From Mercurialis annua (taxonomy: Eukaryota > Streptophyta > Magnoliopsida > Malpighiales > Euphorbiaceae), in NCBI RefSeq assembly GCF_937616625.2, contig NC_065570.1:40183665-40247664 (forward strand): a stretch of 64,000 nt of DNA. Direction: 5' to 3'. The position numbers were made by a program, and so were the translations under genes. Under the pieces are notes generated by a model. That model was not told the origin of the DNA and did no database searches. It saw only the letters and a program-made list of their open reading frames with translations. Shown in pieces: positions 24,886 through 35,736 of the stretch; the first letter of the stretch is position 1, and each line of letters starts with the position of its first letter.

Positions 24886-25612
24886 CTAGAAAGCATTTTT
24901 AGGCCTCATGCAAAATTGTTTCCTAGGGCGTCCAACTTTTCCGGTACGGATAATTCTCAGGCGACCCCTAGCTCGAACCATCTCTCCAAAAAGATTCTCC
25001 GCCTCATAGGGTTCCATCGCCTCATCATTCCCTACATAGAATGCTCGCTCTTTCTCCACCTCATCCTCAAAAAGTTTACGCATAGCACGCCGAGTTGCCT
25101 CCTTAGCCCCCTCATTATCCGAAATTTCAATGGGGTTGAAAAAGCAACCCGAGGGAAAGAAAAAATCCCCCGGAGTAGAAAAGTCAGTGGAAGGAGAAGA
25201 AGTATATGGAGGAGAGCTCATTTCTAACAGAGAATGTTCTTTCTCCTTAGGTTTAGGAGTTTCAACTTCGAATGACTCCACCGGACCTTCTTCACCCTCA
25301 TCCTCTTCCGGATCTTCCTCGGATTCGCTATCCGAATCTTCCTCGGATTCATCATCCGTATCCTTCTCGGATTCATCATCCATCTCATCATTGGGTGGTA
25401 CTGGTTGAAATAATTGATCCTCGTAGTCTGCAGGTTCATAGACACCCTCTGGAATCCAAGGCTCGAGTTCCTCGGGCCACTGATATGCCTCAAGTGGCTC
25501 GAACTCGGGGATAAGAATCATACGATGGAGATTCGTACTCATATGATGGAGCTTCGTACTCATCCTCGGTGTCCGAATGAGTAGCGGATGAGTAACCAGA
25601 ATAATAACCCAT
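24886..25612 (-). pseudogene. Acidic low-complexity ORF of element D
   Basis: No recognised domain. An open frame ending at 24886 encodes a strongly acidic protein, with Glu/Asp/Ser runs such as ESEEDSDSESEEDPEEDEGE, followed by Pro/Ser/Thr-rich and then basic C-terminal segments (RARGRLRIIRTGKVGRPRK). Upstream, a different frame starting at the ATG at 25612 (MGYYSGYSSATHSDTEDEYE) has the same acidic, Tyr-rich character and runs into it near 25520. The original gene probably began there and suffered a frameshift. It lies between pol and the Athila-type ORF in the same direction. It could be an element accessory protein; expression is unknown. Confidence 0.45.
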
Positions 25613-26472
25613 GATGCCGAAAGAAGTTATGAGAATTGAGTTTGTAGAATGAGAAGAAAGTTATGAGAATTGTGTTTGAGATGAAGAATTGGTGGAAATA
25701 GTGGTTCTATTTATAGGGTTTCGAAAGGTAGCTAACTAAGGTAAAACACTCTATTTAGAAAGCTAACAAAACTAGAAAAGATAGTTGCCACACAAAAGCT
25801 AATTAAATGTTAATATAGGAAACTTACATATGTACAATTTTTCCTAAAGAAATAAATCCATGCACAAGTAAACATTTTCATAATTAGGAAGTTAGCTTAT
25901 ATACCACTTATTTTTAAAGAAATAAACTCATGCAAAAGTTAACTTTTCTACTAGGAAATAAAAATATACACCATATTTTCTAATATGAATACAATCAAAT
26001 AAGATAGCTAATGTGAATATGAATAAAAAGTGAAATAAATTTAAATGAAAGAATATTTTTTTGTTTAATGAAAAATCAAAGACAATATTTTATTTTATTT
26101 TATTTTAGTGTGATAAAATCACCATCTTATTTATTTACAAGAATACATGTTAAAGAAAATATTGACATTTGAAAATAAGAAGCTAAATTAAATATGGAAA
26201 AATAGATTAATTTTTTATTTATTTATTTTTAGACAAGGCTTAAAGAAAATAAGCTTAAAAATACATAAATAAATAAGAGCACAGCACCCCCACACAGACA
26301 GATGAAAATATCAAAACAATTCATGTCTGTTAAAATATGAGGATGCGATTGAGCTATTTGGAATTTCTCCCAAATCGTGCTTGTTTAAGGTCACTAGCCT
26401 TGACCATATGTTACCTGGATCAAGCTGGGGTGGTGAGAGTGAAACACTCTCGTCCTTCATCAGTTAACGGTC
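25613..26472 (-). other. AT-rich spacer downstream of D pol
   Basis: No gene is visible in this stretch. At 26285-26295 the minus strand reads GTGTGGGGGTG, a polypurine-like tract just after pol. Confidence 0.55.
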
Positions 26473-29400
26473 CTAAGTATGGCTTGCATCTCTGTCCATT
26501 AACCTTGAAAGACTCACCATTGCTATTATCCAGCTCAATTGCTCCGTATCAGCTACATGTCGTACCTTGAATGGTCCACTCCACCTTGATTTAAGATTCC
26601 CAGGGAACAGACGTAAGCGAGAATTATACAGTAGCACATAACTGCCTGCTGTAAACTGCTTAGGCACAATGTGAGCATCGTGCCACTTCTTAGTCTTTTC
26701 CTTGTAGAGCTTTGCATTCTCATAAGCTGTTAAGCGGAACTCATCAAGTTCATTCAACTGTAATAACCGCTTCTCCTTAGATGCCTTGGGATCAAAATTC
26801 AGCTCCTTGATTGCCCAATACGCTCGATGTTCTAGCTCCAAGGGCAAGTGACACGCTTTTCCAAATACCAATTTATAAGGAGACATACCAATTGGTGTTT
26901 TGAAAGCTGTTCGATATGCCCAAAGTGCATCGTCTAGCTTCAGAGACCAATCTTTGTGCGTGTTATTGACTGTTTTCTCCAGAATCTGTTTCAGCTCTCT
27001 GTTGGATACTTCAACTTGTCCGCTTGTCTGTGGATGATAAGGAGTTGCCACTCTATGATAGACATTGTATTTCTTCATTAAAGCATCAAACTGTCTATTA
27101 CAGAAGTGCGAACCCCCATCACTGATAATAGCACGTGGTACTCCAAATGTGTTGATCAGCTTTTTCAGGAAATTCAGGACCACTTTTCCATCATTGGTAG
27201 GTAAAGCTGCTGCTTACACCCATTTCGACACGTAGTCGACACAAACCAAGATATACTGGTTCCCAAAAGACATAGGGAATGGTCCCATGAAATCGATGCC
27301 CCAAACATCGAAAATTTCAACCTCCTGAATGGAAGTGAGCGGCATCTCATTCCTCCTCGAAATATTTCCTGTTCGCTGACATCTCCCACAATGCTCCACA
27401 AATGTTCTAGCATCGCGAAATATTGTAGGCCAGAAAAATCCACTTTCCAAGACACGAGCTGCAGTCCAAGCTGACCCATAATGGCCTGCATAATCCGAAG
27501 CGTGGCATTGCCTCATGATGGGGAACATTTCCTCTTCTGCAACACACCTCCGAATCATTCCATCTCCATAAACTTTGAACAGATAGGGATCATCCCAGAG
27601 ATATCGTCTAATATCAGACATAAATTTCTTTCGCTGGTGGTAGTTCAGGTCTGATGGCATGATGGAAGCGGAGAGGTAGTTTGTAAAATTTGCATACCAC
27701 GGCCTCGCTTTATCTCTTATGAACATGAGTGTTTCATCAGGGAAACTCTCATTGATGAAATCTCCATCTATTACGGGCTCTGGTACCTCTAATCTTGATA
27801 GGTGGTCTGCGACCACATTCTCGGTACCCTTCTTATCCTTGATCTCGATATCAAACTCTTGAAGGAGTAAAATCCATCGAATCAATCTAGGCTTAGCATC
27901 CTGCTTAGCAAAAAGATATCGAAGTGCAGCATGGTCAGTGTAGATGATAATTTTAGAGCCAAGAAGATATGACCTAAATTTATCCACTGCAAACACTACA
28001 GCCAACATCTCTTTTTCTGTGGTAGTGTATTTCAGCTGAGCTCCGGAAAGAGTACGGCTAGCATAGTAGATGACATGAAGCTTCTTATCTTTCCTTTGCC
28101 CCAAAACACTACCCAAAGCCTGATCACTTGCATCGCACATGATTTCAAATGGAAGATTCCAATCTGGACAAGATATGACTGGGGCAGTAACGAGTGCCTC
28201 TTTCAACTTGAGAAACGAAGCTAAACAGGCATCAGTGAACACAAAAGGCACATCCTTGACAAGTAAGTTTGTCAAAGGGCGTGCTATAGATGAAAAATCT
28301 TTAATGAAGCGGCGATAAAACCCTGCATGCCCTAAAAAGGCACGAACTCCCTTCACTGTAAGTGGAGGTGGCAGTCTCTCGATCACCTCAGTCTTTGCTC
28401 GGTCCACTTCTATACCCTCCTTGGATATCTTATGTCCCAAAACAATGCCCTCTTCCACCATGAAGTGGCATTTCTCCCAGTTTAATACCAGATTAGTTTC
28501 CTCGCACCTTTGCAAGACTCTATCCAGATTTTGAAGACATCTTTCAAAGGAATCTCCAAACACCGAGAAGTCATCCATGAATACTTCCATAATATCTTCG
28601 ATCATGTCATTGAAGATGGAAGTCATGCATCTCTGAAATGTAGCAGGAGCATTACACAGACCAAAGGGCATAGGGCGATATGCGAAAGTGCCGTATGGAC
28701 AGGTGAATGTAGTTTTCTCTTGGTCCTCTGGATAAATCAGAATTTGATTATATCCCGAGTATCCATCAAGAAAACAATAGAATGCATGACCCGCCACCCT
28801 TTCCAACATCTGATCAATGAACGGAAGTGGAAAATGATCCTTCCTCGTTTCTGTATTCAGCTTCCTGTAATCAATGCATACTCTCCAGCCAGTAACTGTG
28901 CGAGTTGAGATTTGCTCTCCCTTGTCGTTTTCCACGACTGTCATACCTCCTTTCTTAGGTACGCACTGAATCGGGCTTACCCATGCACTGTCGGAAATGG
29001 GATAAATAATGCCCGCATCAAGTAGTTTCACAATTTCCTTATGAACTACTTCCTTCATATTTGGATACAGCCTTCTCTGCCTCTGTGCAGAGGTTTTGGA
29101 TTCATCCTCGAGATGAATCTGATGCATTACCATAGAAGGACTGATCCCTCTGATATCTGAGATCTGCCACCCAACAGCCAAAATTCGTCCCTTGACTGTG
29201 TTGATGACCTTCTGCTCTTGCTCCTTGGTGAGCTTATTGCTGATAATGATAGGTAAAGTACTGTCAGCTCCCAAGAAAGCGTACCGAAGATGTGCTGGTA
29301 AAGTCTTGAGTTCCAGCTTCGGTGGCTTTTCTGAAGAAGGAGGAGTGATGTGTTTGTTCTTGACCAATGGCTCAAGAATTGGTTCCTCCTCGCACTCTTC

Positions 29401-32034
29401 CTCTTCTTGACTGGAAACCAACTGTGCATTCGCACAAGTGCGAATATGTGCTCGTACGGGACTTTCCAGTTCTGTCTTCTGGTCTGCCACAAGGCATTCA
29501 CAAGTAAACTCCATACTACATATGTCATCCTGATCCCAATCAGAGTTCAATATGAAGTTGTTTTCTTCTATCTGCTCTTGCACTAGCTCGTCCACCATGT
29601 CAATCTGCATCCATTTCTCCTCGATATTGGGGTGGCGTGTAATCTTCTTCATGTCAAACTCAACACTCTCCTCCCCAATTCTCAAAGTCAGTTTACCATT
29701 ATGCACATCAATAAGAGCTCTGCCAGTGTTCATGAACGGTCGCCCCAAGATCATCGGGCAGTCTCTGTCGGCTGCATAATCAAGGACAACAAAATCTACA
29801 GGAAATATAAATTTGTTAACCTTAACCAAAACATCCTCCACAATCCCATGTGGCTTCTTCAAAGAGTGATCTGCCAATTGTAACATCATTGGGGTAGGTT
29901 GTACCTGCTGATCACCAAATATGCTCCGAAACAGAGACAGGGGCATCAAATTTATACTAGCACCTAAATCACACAGACAATTAATGGACTGCATGTTACC
30001 AATAGTACAGGGAATAGTAAAACTCCCTGGATCCTGAAGTTTCGTTGAAAGATTGCTCAAGATGATTGAGCTGCAGTTCTTTGTCATGGGTACTGTACCT
30101 TCTACCTCCCAACTCCGTTTGTTGGTGATGATCTCTTTTAGAAACTTGGCATAATGTGGCATTTCGCGTAAAGCGTCAGCCAAACTGATGTTGATTTGCA
30201 GTTTCTTGAAAGTGTCTAAAAATTGGTGGAACTTCCAAGTATCTTGCGGTTTCTTCAATCGCTGAGGGAATGGTATTTTTGGTACGTACGGAGGTAGTGG
30301 AGTAGGTTTAGTGACTACCTTTTCAGGTTCCTTTTCCTTACTCTGCTCCTTTTCTACCTCTGTGCTAGTACTTGCTGCGTATAGATCATCCAATGCCTTT
30401 CCATTCCTCAGTTCGATTGCTTTCAAATGTTCTCGGGGGTTTTCCTCAGTAGTGGATGGTAAACCCCCTTGATTTCTGTTTTGGAGTGCTTTCGCCATCT
30501 GCTGTATTTGCAATTCTTGATTGTGAGTAGTAGCAGCATGATTCTTGAGTGCTTGCTGAGTCTCTGCGTCCTTCTTCAGCATCAACTCTATCATTTTGTC
30601 CATTTTACTGTGTAGAGACTCTCCCTGTTCTTTCTGCTGAAAACCAGGTGGATGCCGTGGCCTACTATTCTGATGGTGGAAGTTTCCTTGATTTTGGAAG
30701 TTTCCCTGATTCTGCTGTGATCTTTGTGCTCCTTGAAAACTAGGACCTGCCTGATTGTGGGTCTGATTTCCATTATCCTTCCATAAGAAATTTGGGTGAT
30801 TTCTGCACCCTGGATTGTAAGTAGCAGCATATGGATTATTTCCTGGTCTCTGTCCTCCCACATAATTGATTTGCTCGTTGATTTGCTGCGACATCACATA
30901 GCACTCGTTCGCCGTATGGCTAGGATCTCCACAAACCTCACAGTTACTCTGAATTGCAGCAACATTATGAGTGTTGGGTGTTGTAACTTGTTTTGTGAGA
31001 AAATCCTGTAATAGTGATTTGACCGTCTCCACTACTGGGTCAGTAGCAACTGCCATCACTCCTCTCTGAGCAGGTGCTTTCGCCCTCTCAGTTGGCCAAG
31101 AACAGCTGTTCATTGCCAACTCATCTAACAGCTCAAATGCTGCGTCAGTGGTCTTCCTCATCAATGACCCTCATGCGGCTGTATCAATGATACTCCTGGT
31201 CTGATCATTTGACCCATTATAGAAATTTTGGATCAAATTCTCTCTCGTGATATGATGATGAGGAACTTTTCTCTGCAATTCCTTGTACCACTCCCATGCG
31301 TCACTCACTGATTCTCCATCCAATTGCTGATAAAGCATGATATCTCTAGTCAGCTTTGCGGTCTTCGCCATGGGAAAGTACTTGTTCAGGAATGCCTTGG
31401 CCAAATCTGACCATCTGTTAATGCCAACTCTAGGCAGAGCGTGAATCCAAATTTTCGCTTTATCCCTCAGAGAAAATGGGAATAAGCGCAGCCAAACTTC
31501 ATCTTCTGTCATGTTACTAAGCTTGAATGTACTGCACACCTCCAGGAAATTCGAGATGTGCGCATTTGGATCTTCATTTGGTAGCCCATAGAACTGACAG
31601 CGGGCTTCTAACAACTGAATGATACTGGTTTTAATCTCGTAATGGTTTGCCCGCACAGGATGTGCAAAGTAACCATGCGTAGTATTTCCTACATTCGGCT
31701 GGAAGAATTCCATCAATGTTGGTTGTCTCTGCCTGTTATTATTATGTCCTTGCAGATCCTGCGAATTCTGTGGATTCTGTGGATTCTGCGGATTTTGCAG
31801 ATTCTGCGGATTCTGCAGATTCTGCGGATTCTGCAGATTCTGCGGATTCTGCAGATTTTGTGGATTCTGCTGAATTACTCTGTTATCCCCTTCATTATTC
31901 AATCCAAGCGTATTACCTTCTTCGTCTGCCATATTTAGATTCTTTTGAGCTGATTTTCTGATGCTTCGCTCAAAAGATGTGAGATCTGGTTGAAATGTTT
32001 CTAAAGGTAGACCTTTGCGACGTGTATTATGCAT
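26473..32034 (-). pseudogene. Element D gag-pol polyprotein (two nonsense codons)
   Basis: A single frame from ATG 32034 (MHNTRRKG). Gag comes first, with a QNPQNL repeat near its N-terminus and a core including IWIHALPRVG and NKYFPMAKTAK. A TGA at 31171-31173 interrupts it. The frame continues with a CCHC knuckle (CEVCGDPSHTANEC, 30942-30901), retropepsin (CDLGASINLM), and RT with FLDGYSGYNQ and active site FMDD. RNase H (MCDASD, YTDHAAL) and integrase with its HHCC finger and first catalytic Asp (GIDFMG) follow. A TAA at 27214-27216 interrupts integrase, but the frame resumes with the second Asp (ISDGGSHF) and the Glu 35 residues later. Near 26560 a one-base loss shifts the frame before the end of the C-terminal domain. 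All catalytic residues remain. Confidence 0.93.
31756..31880 (-). repeat. 9/18-bp tandem repeat in D gag
   Basis: About a dozen copies of a 9-bp unit (GATTCTGCG-like on the plus strand), alternating as an 18-bp dimer, encode a PQN/LQN repeat near the Gag N-terminus. The multiple-of-three unit keeps the frame open, so copy number can vary without loss of Gag. Confidence 0.85.
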
Positions 32035-32150
32035 ACACTACAAGAAGAGTACCTGTATCAACAAAAACAACAAAGCCCACGCGTAAAATAAGAAAATAAA
32101 CGACTAAAACAAGCCGAGCTATCCTAACTTAGATGTTAAAGATATACTTT

Positions 32151-32167
32151 CCCCGGCAACGGCGCCA
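32151..32167 (-). other. Primer binding site of element D (tRNA-Asp)
   Basis: The minus strand reads TGGCGCCGTTGCCGGGG, complementary to the 3' end of plant tRNA-Asp and typical of Athila elements. It lies 6 bases from the 5' LTR. Confidence 0.9.
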
Positions 32168-32173
32168 AAAACT

Positions 32174-33824
32174 TGTTGAGAAATTTGCTGCAAGTGCACA
32201 GTGTCAACTCGTAATATAGACTGTGAAGTCCAGATATCGTACCCACAAGGAAAGCAACTAAATACACCCAATTAAGATACTCAATTTGGATAGCCAAAAA
32301 GATAATTTGGTTGAAGTGATTTTAATTTAATAAAACTGAATTAAACAAATATAATTTAGAATAAATGTAAGCTTTTAATGAAAATGGGTTTAAACAATAA
32401 TAAGGAAGATCAGGGATTATTAATTTTCTTTATATCATTAATCTCATGGGATATATGGATTATGTTATCAATTTATGGTCCAGGCTAGTCTAATGCATCT
32501 ATAACTCTCTCTCAAGCCGCTAGAGATAAAAATATACAAATAACCAATTAATAGGCAAATTACTCACTCTCGTGTTATAAAATACCAAATCAAGCGATTA
32601 AATGATATTTATTAAGCAAACCTCAAGAACACGTATTCATTAACTCACTCTCGTGTTATTAATTCATACGTTGTTAATTAACTGATCTATTTCAATTAAG
32701 CTCTCTCAAGTCATAATTAAAACATAGGGCAGTGAATGAATTGGCCAAAAACATTCAAGCATTATGAGCATTAATTAACACATCATTTTAATAACAATCC
32801 AATATCCCAATATGATTAAGTAAACATAAGTCCAATTAATAATCCCCGAAAATGGGTTTAGCTACTCATAATTAAAGGAAATTCAACAATAACATATATG
32901 GAATTCATGATTAACAAGAACACAACGGTAATTGATCTCTCAATAATGTTGTACCTTAACTCCGGAATTCCAATATGTTTTGCGTAATAATCCCAAACTA
33001 TAGAGTAGAAATGATACTAAAATAGACTACCTCTAATGGCTTGTCTATGATCTAAGATGAAAACTACAAAGGTGATCTCAAAGATGTTTAAGATCCCAAA
33101 AGATTTATTGATCTCTAAAAGAAAGATGATTTTTCTCTACACAAATGCAAGCTATTTATAGAGTTGCTAGGAGTGGAGCTCAAGCCAACAATCTCTATTT
33201 TCTTCATGGAATTTGAGTGATGATCAAGTTTTGGATCTCTTCTTTCCATGTAGAGCGGAGTAGGGAGCAAGTTCTTCCATAACCTTCTTGAGTGAATCAG
33301 GGTTCACTTATCTCGTTTCCAAAGATAGCTTGATTAAATCTCATCTTGATTCATACTTTGAGCGCAAGCCAAGGAAGATCTCTTTGAGTGTGAACCCAAT
33401 ATATGTTGCTTATGGAAGATGTGTGAATGTATCGGCCAAGAAACCCCACGCGATTCCCAAGAATCGGAGTTGAACTCCGTGATCAGGAGTCAGCCGGCCC
33501 TTGGCCGGCTCATAGTCGTGGGCCGGCTGAAGGCCGGCTGAGCTGCTGCTTGTGGCTTATTTTCCGGTTCGATTCGTTTTGACTCGGTTTGACCCGAAAC
33601 TTGGTTGGCTTTCTTGAACTTAGCTCGAATCCTTCTGGCTCTGACTATTTTTGCATTTTAACTCTGTTTTATTCCTAAAAACTCAAGAAACATTAAATAT
33701 TTACATTCTACAAATAATTTAACAAATAAGCGAAATTAACTAAATAAGCGTATATTTTACATCATAAAATACTAAAAACTAGTAAATAAATGACCTCTAA
33801 ATGACGTAAAATATACACTTATCA
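32174..33824 (-). repeat. 5' LTR of element D
   Basis: 1651 bp, nearly identical to 19060-20688. It has an extra AAGATGAAAAC-like segment near 33055 and about 10 extra bases near 33748. The GC-rich GCCGGC block is at 33489-33540. The promoter should lie toward the right end; no TATA box was assigned. Confidence 0.93.
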
Positions 33825-33829
33825 GTAGA

Positions 33830-35736
33830 CGAAAGAAGGACGGTAAGATTGATTGAGATATGAATGAAAAGTCCAGCCAAAGATTGTCTTTGACAAGTAA
33901 TTGGACCAATAATGGGTCAAATAACATAGATAAGTTGGTGACCCAATTTAATGAATTATTTCCACCGTTCTCTTTGATTAAGGATAATCGAGAAAAGCCA
34001 AAATTGTTAACTCGAGGAGATAAATCAATTCAAGAATAGAATATCGAGTTTAATCAATTAAATGGATTTTCCCGAGACTTAATGATAGATCAAGGGAGAG
34101 TATATACAAGAATTGTGAAAGGATTAGGATCACAGTTGTGGGAATGTGGACCCAGACTAATAAAGAATTTGTTCACCTTGTGGATAATGCTAGACAAGTG
34201 GAAAAATTCACTAGTCCATTTTGACAAAGGTCAAATAAGGAGTGAATGTACGGATAAAGAGACCGAAAGACGATATAGCCAGACTTATAAGAAAGGTAGA
34301 CAAAGGAAAGTAACCAAGAAGGCTAGAACCATTAGTTTGCAATCGAAACAAAGAAGTTCCAGCTTTACAAATCCCATGTACCCGCGATGTGGTAGAAGAC
34401 ACTTGGGTAACCGCCAAGCTAGGACGGATATATGTTTTCGGAATGGAAAGCAAGGTCGTCATGTGAGAGAATGCTCACATTCTGCATAGAAGAATACCAC
34501 GGGTAACACGAACCAACCGTCTCCGAAAAGACACAATTTATCGCAATGATTTCTGGTTAGGCACAACTAGATGAAGCACATAGTGAAAGTGAGCGTCGTG
34601 AAATTCAAACGCGAAAGACTCAATGGTGATCAAACCTCTTGAGCTAGTCTAATACAGACAAGAACATTAAAGACGCAATCTTCGAACGACGTTAGAACTA
34701 GACGAATAGAATTACATCTTTTGTACGTAAAGAATGTATATAGATTGCAAACGATAGACCGATAAACGATGAGAATAAGTAGCAATACAAAGTCTAATGT
34801 CGAAAGAAACTTACGTAAATCTCGTTTTAGGAAAAGAGAAGTACTTGATCGAAATGAGATGTTTAGAAAAGACACAAATGTGCTTGGATACGAATCATAA
34901 AGATATCACATTAACACGGATAGAAATGCATCACTACATCCATATTACATTCATTGGTAGGACATGCATCATTTACATTGCGTATGTCTAGAGAGAAATA
35001 GAGAAATGCCATTGCAACTCTTATGATGAGAGAAGTCATCACACCAGTGCACAATTATGACATGATTTGAAATATGAAAAGAAATATGTTTTCAAACGGA
35101 TGAGTTTTTAAAGGTAAGAAAGCTTATACAATGACTCTGTACATAGAAGCATAGAACAACACTAATCACCTTATTAGGCCTATATAAGAACATGCGTATG
35201 TAGTACAACGAGTAAGGTAACGGGAAATGAAACGTATCGAGATTTGAATTGTGAAATCAATAAAGAAGTCTTGTATGTTGAATACAATGACAACGACGCT
35301 ACTTTACACGTTTGTAAAGTCATCGCGACCACATTTAAGCTAAAGGCATGTGTACCTCTGGAATGAGGAAATTGAACATAGAAGTTAGCTACGTTATGCG
35401 ATATGAACCCTACGTACGAACAAACTATAGTTCAGAAGATCGAAGAAAGAGAATTGATTCATAATGATTATGAATCAATCATTAAGAAGGTTTATAGTAA
35501 ATATTGTCGTCATGAAAAATTATTAGATAAGTATTCGAGGTACTTCCACCTAAGAATGGTGTCAGATGAAAAATTGTATGAAGTGAAATGTGAAACCAAC
35601 AGTTAGTGAATGATTAATCAGAGTATCGCAGCGAAAGCGTGAAGGAAAAGATTGATAAGGAATGGTTAAATGATTGATTAAGTGATATTAGAAGATTATG
35701 AAAATTCAAGGACAAATTTTTATAAGGATGGAATAA
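33830..35736 (+). pseudogene. Element C gag 3' remnant and deleted pol
   Basis: The open frame 34082-34489 ends with a decayed Gag zinc-knuckle region. CGRRHLG corresponds to the CRRRHPG of A and F, and CFRNGKQGRHVREC matches the A/F knuckle CFTCGLPGHFAREC with its second Cys changed to Asn. Upstream, YTRIVKGLG matches A's YVKGLG. After gag only about 1.2 kb remains before the 3' LTR and no RT or integrase motif is visible, so most of pol has been deleted. The end, AAGGATGGAATAA (35724-35736), is the polypurine tract. Confidence 0.7.

Larger units (their letters stand above)
18974..33829 (-). mobile_element. Element D: Athila-like Ty3/gypsy retrotransposon
   Basis: A minus-strand element of about 14.8 kb inserted in C's gag. 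Its LTRs (19060-20688 and 32174-33824) are nearly identical, differing mainly by indels of about 10 bp, so it is the youngest large insertion here. The PBS matches tRNA-Asp, as in Athila elements. The element has a long gag-pol frame, a spacer with an acidic ORF, and an Athila-type extra ORF before the 3' LTR. GTAGA at 18974-18978 and 33825-33829 is the likely target duplication; about 80 bp of scrambled LTR-end sequence separates the left copy from the intact LTR. Confidence 0.9.

Noticed and set aside
29192..29586. Plus-strand frames across D gag-pol, and similar ones at 28510 and 31642
   Set aside because: Shadows of the long minus-strand gag-pol frame.
31756..31880. Possible CRISPR-like array
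   Set aside because: Units are contiguous 9/18-bp coding repeats without spacers, in a plant retrotransposon gag.
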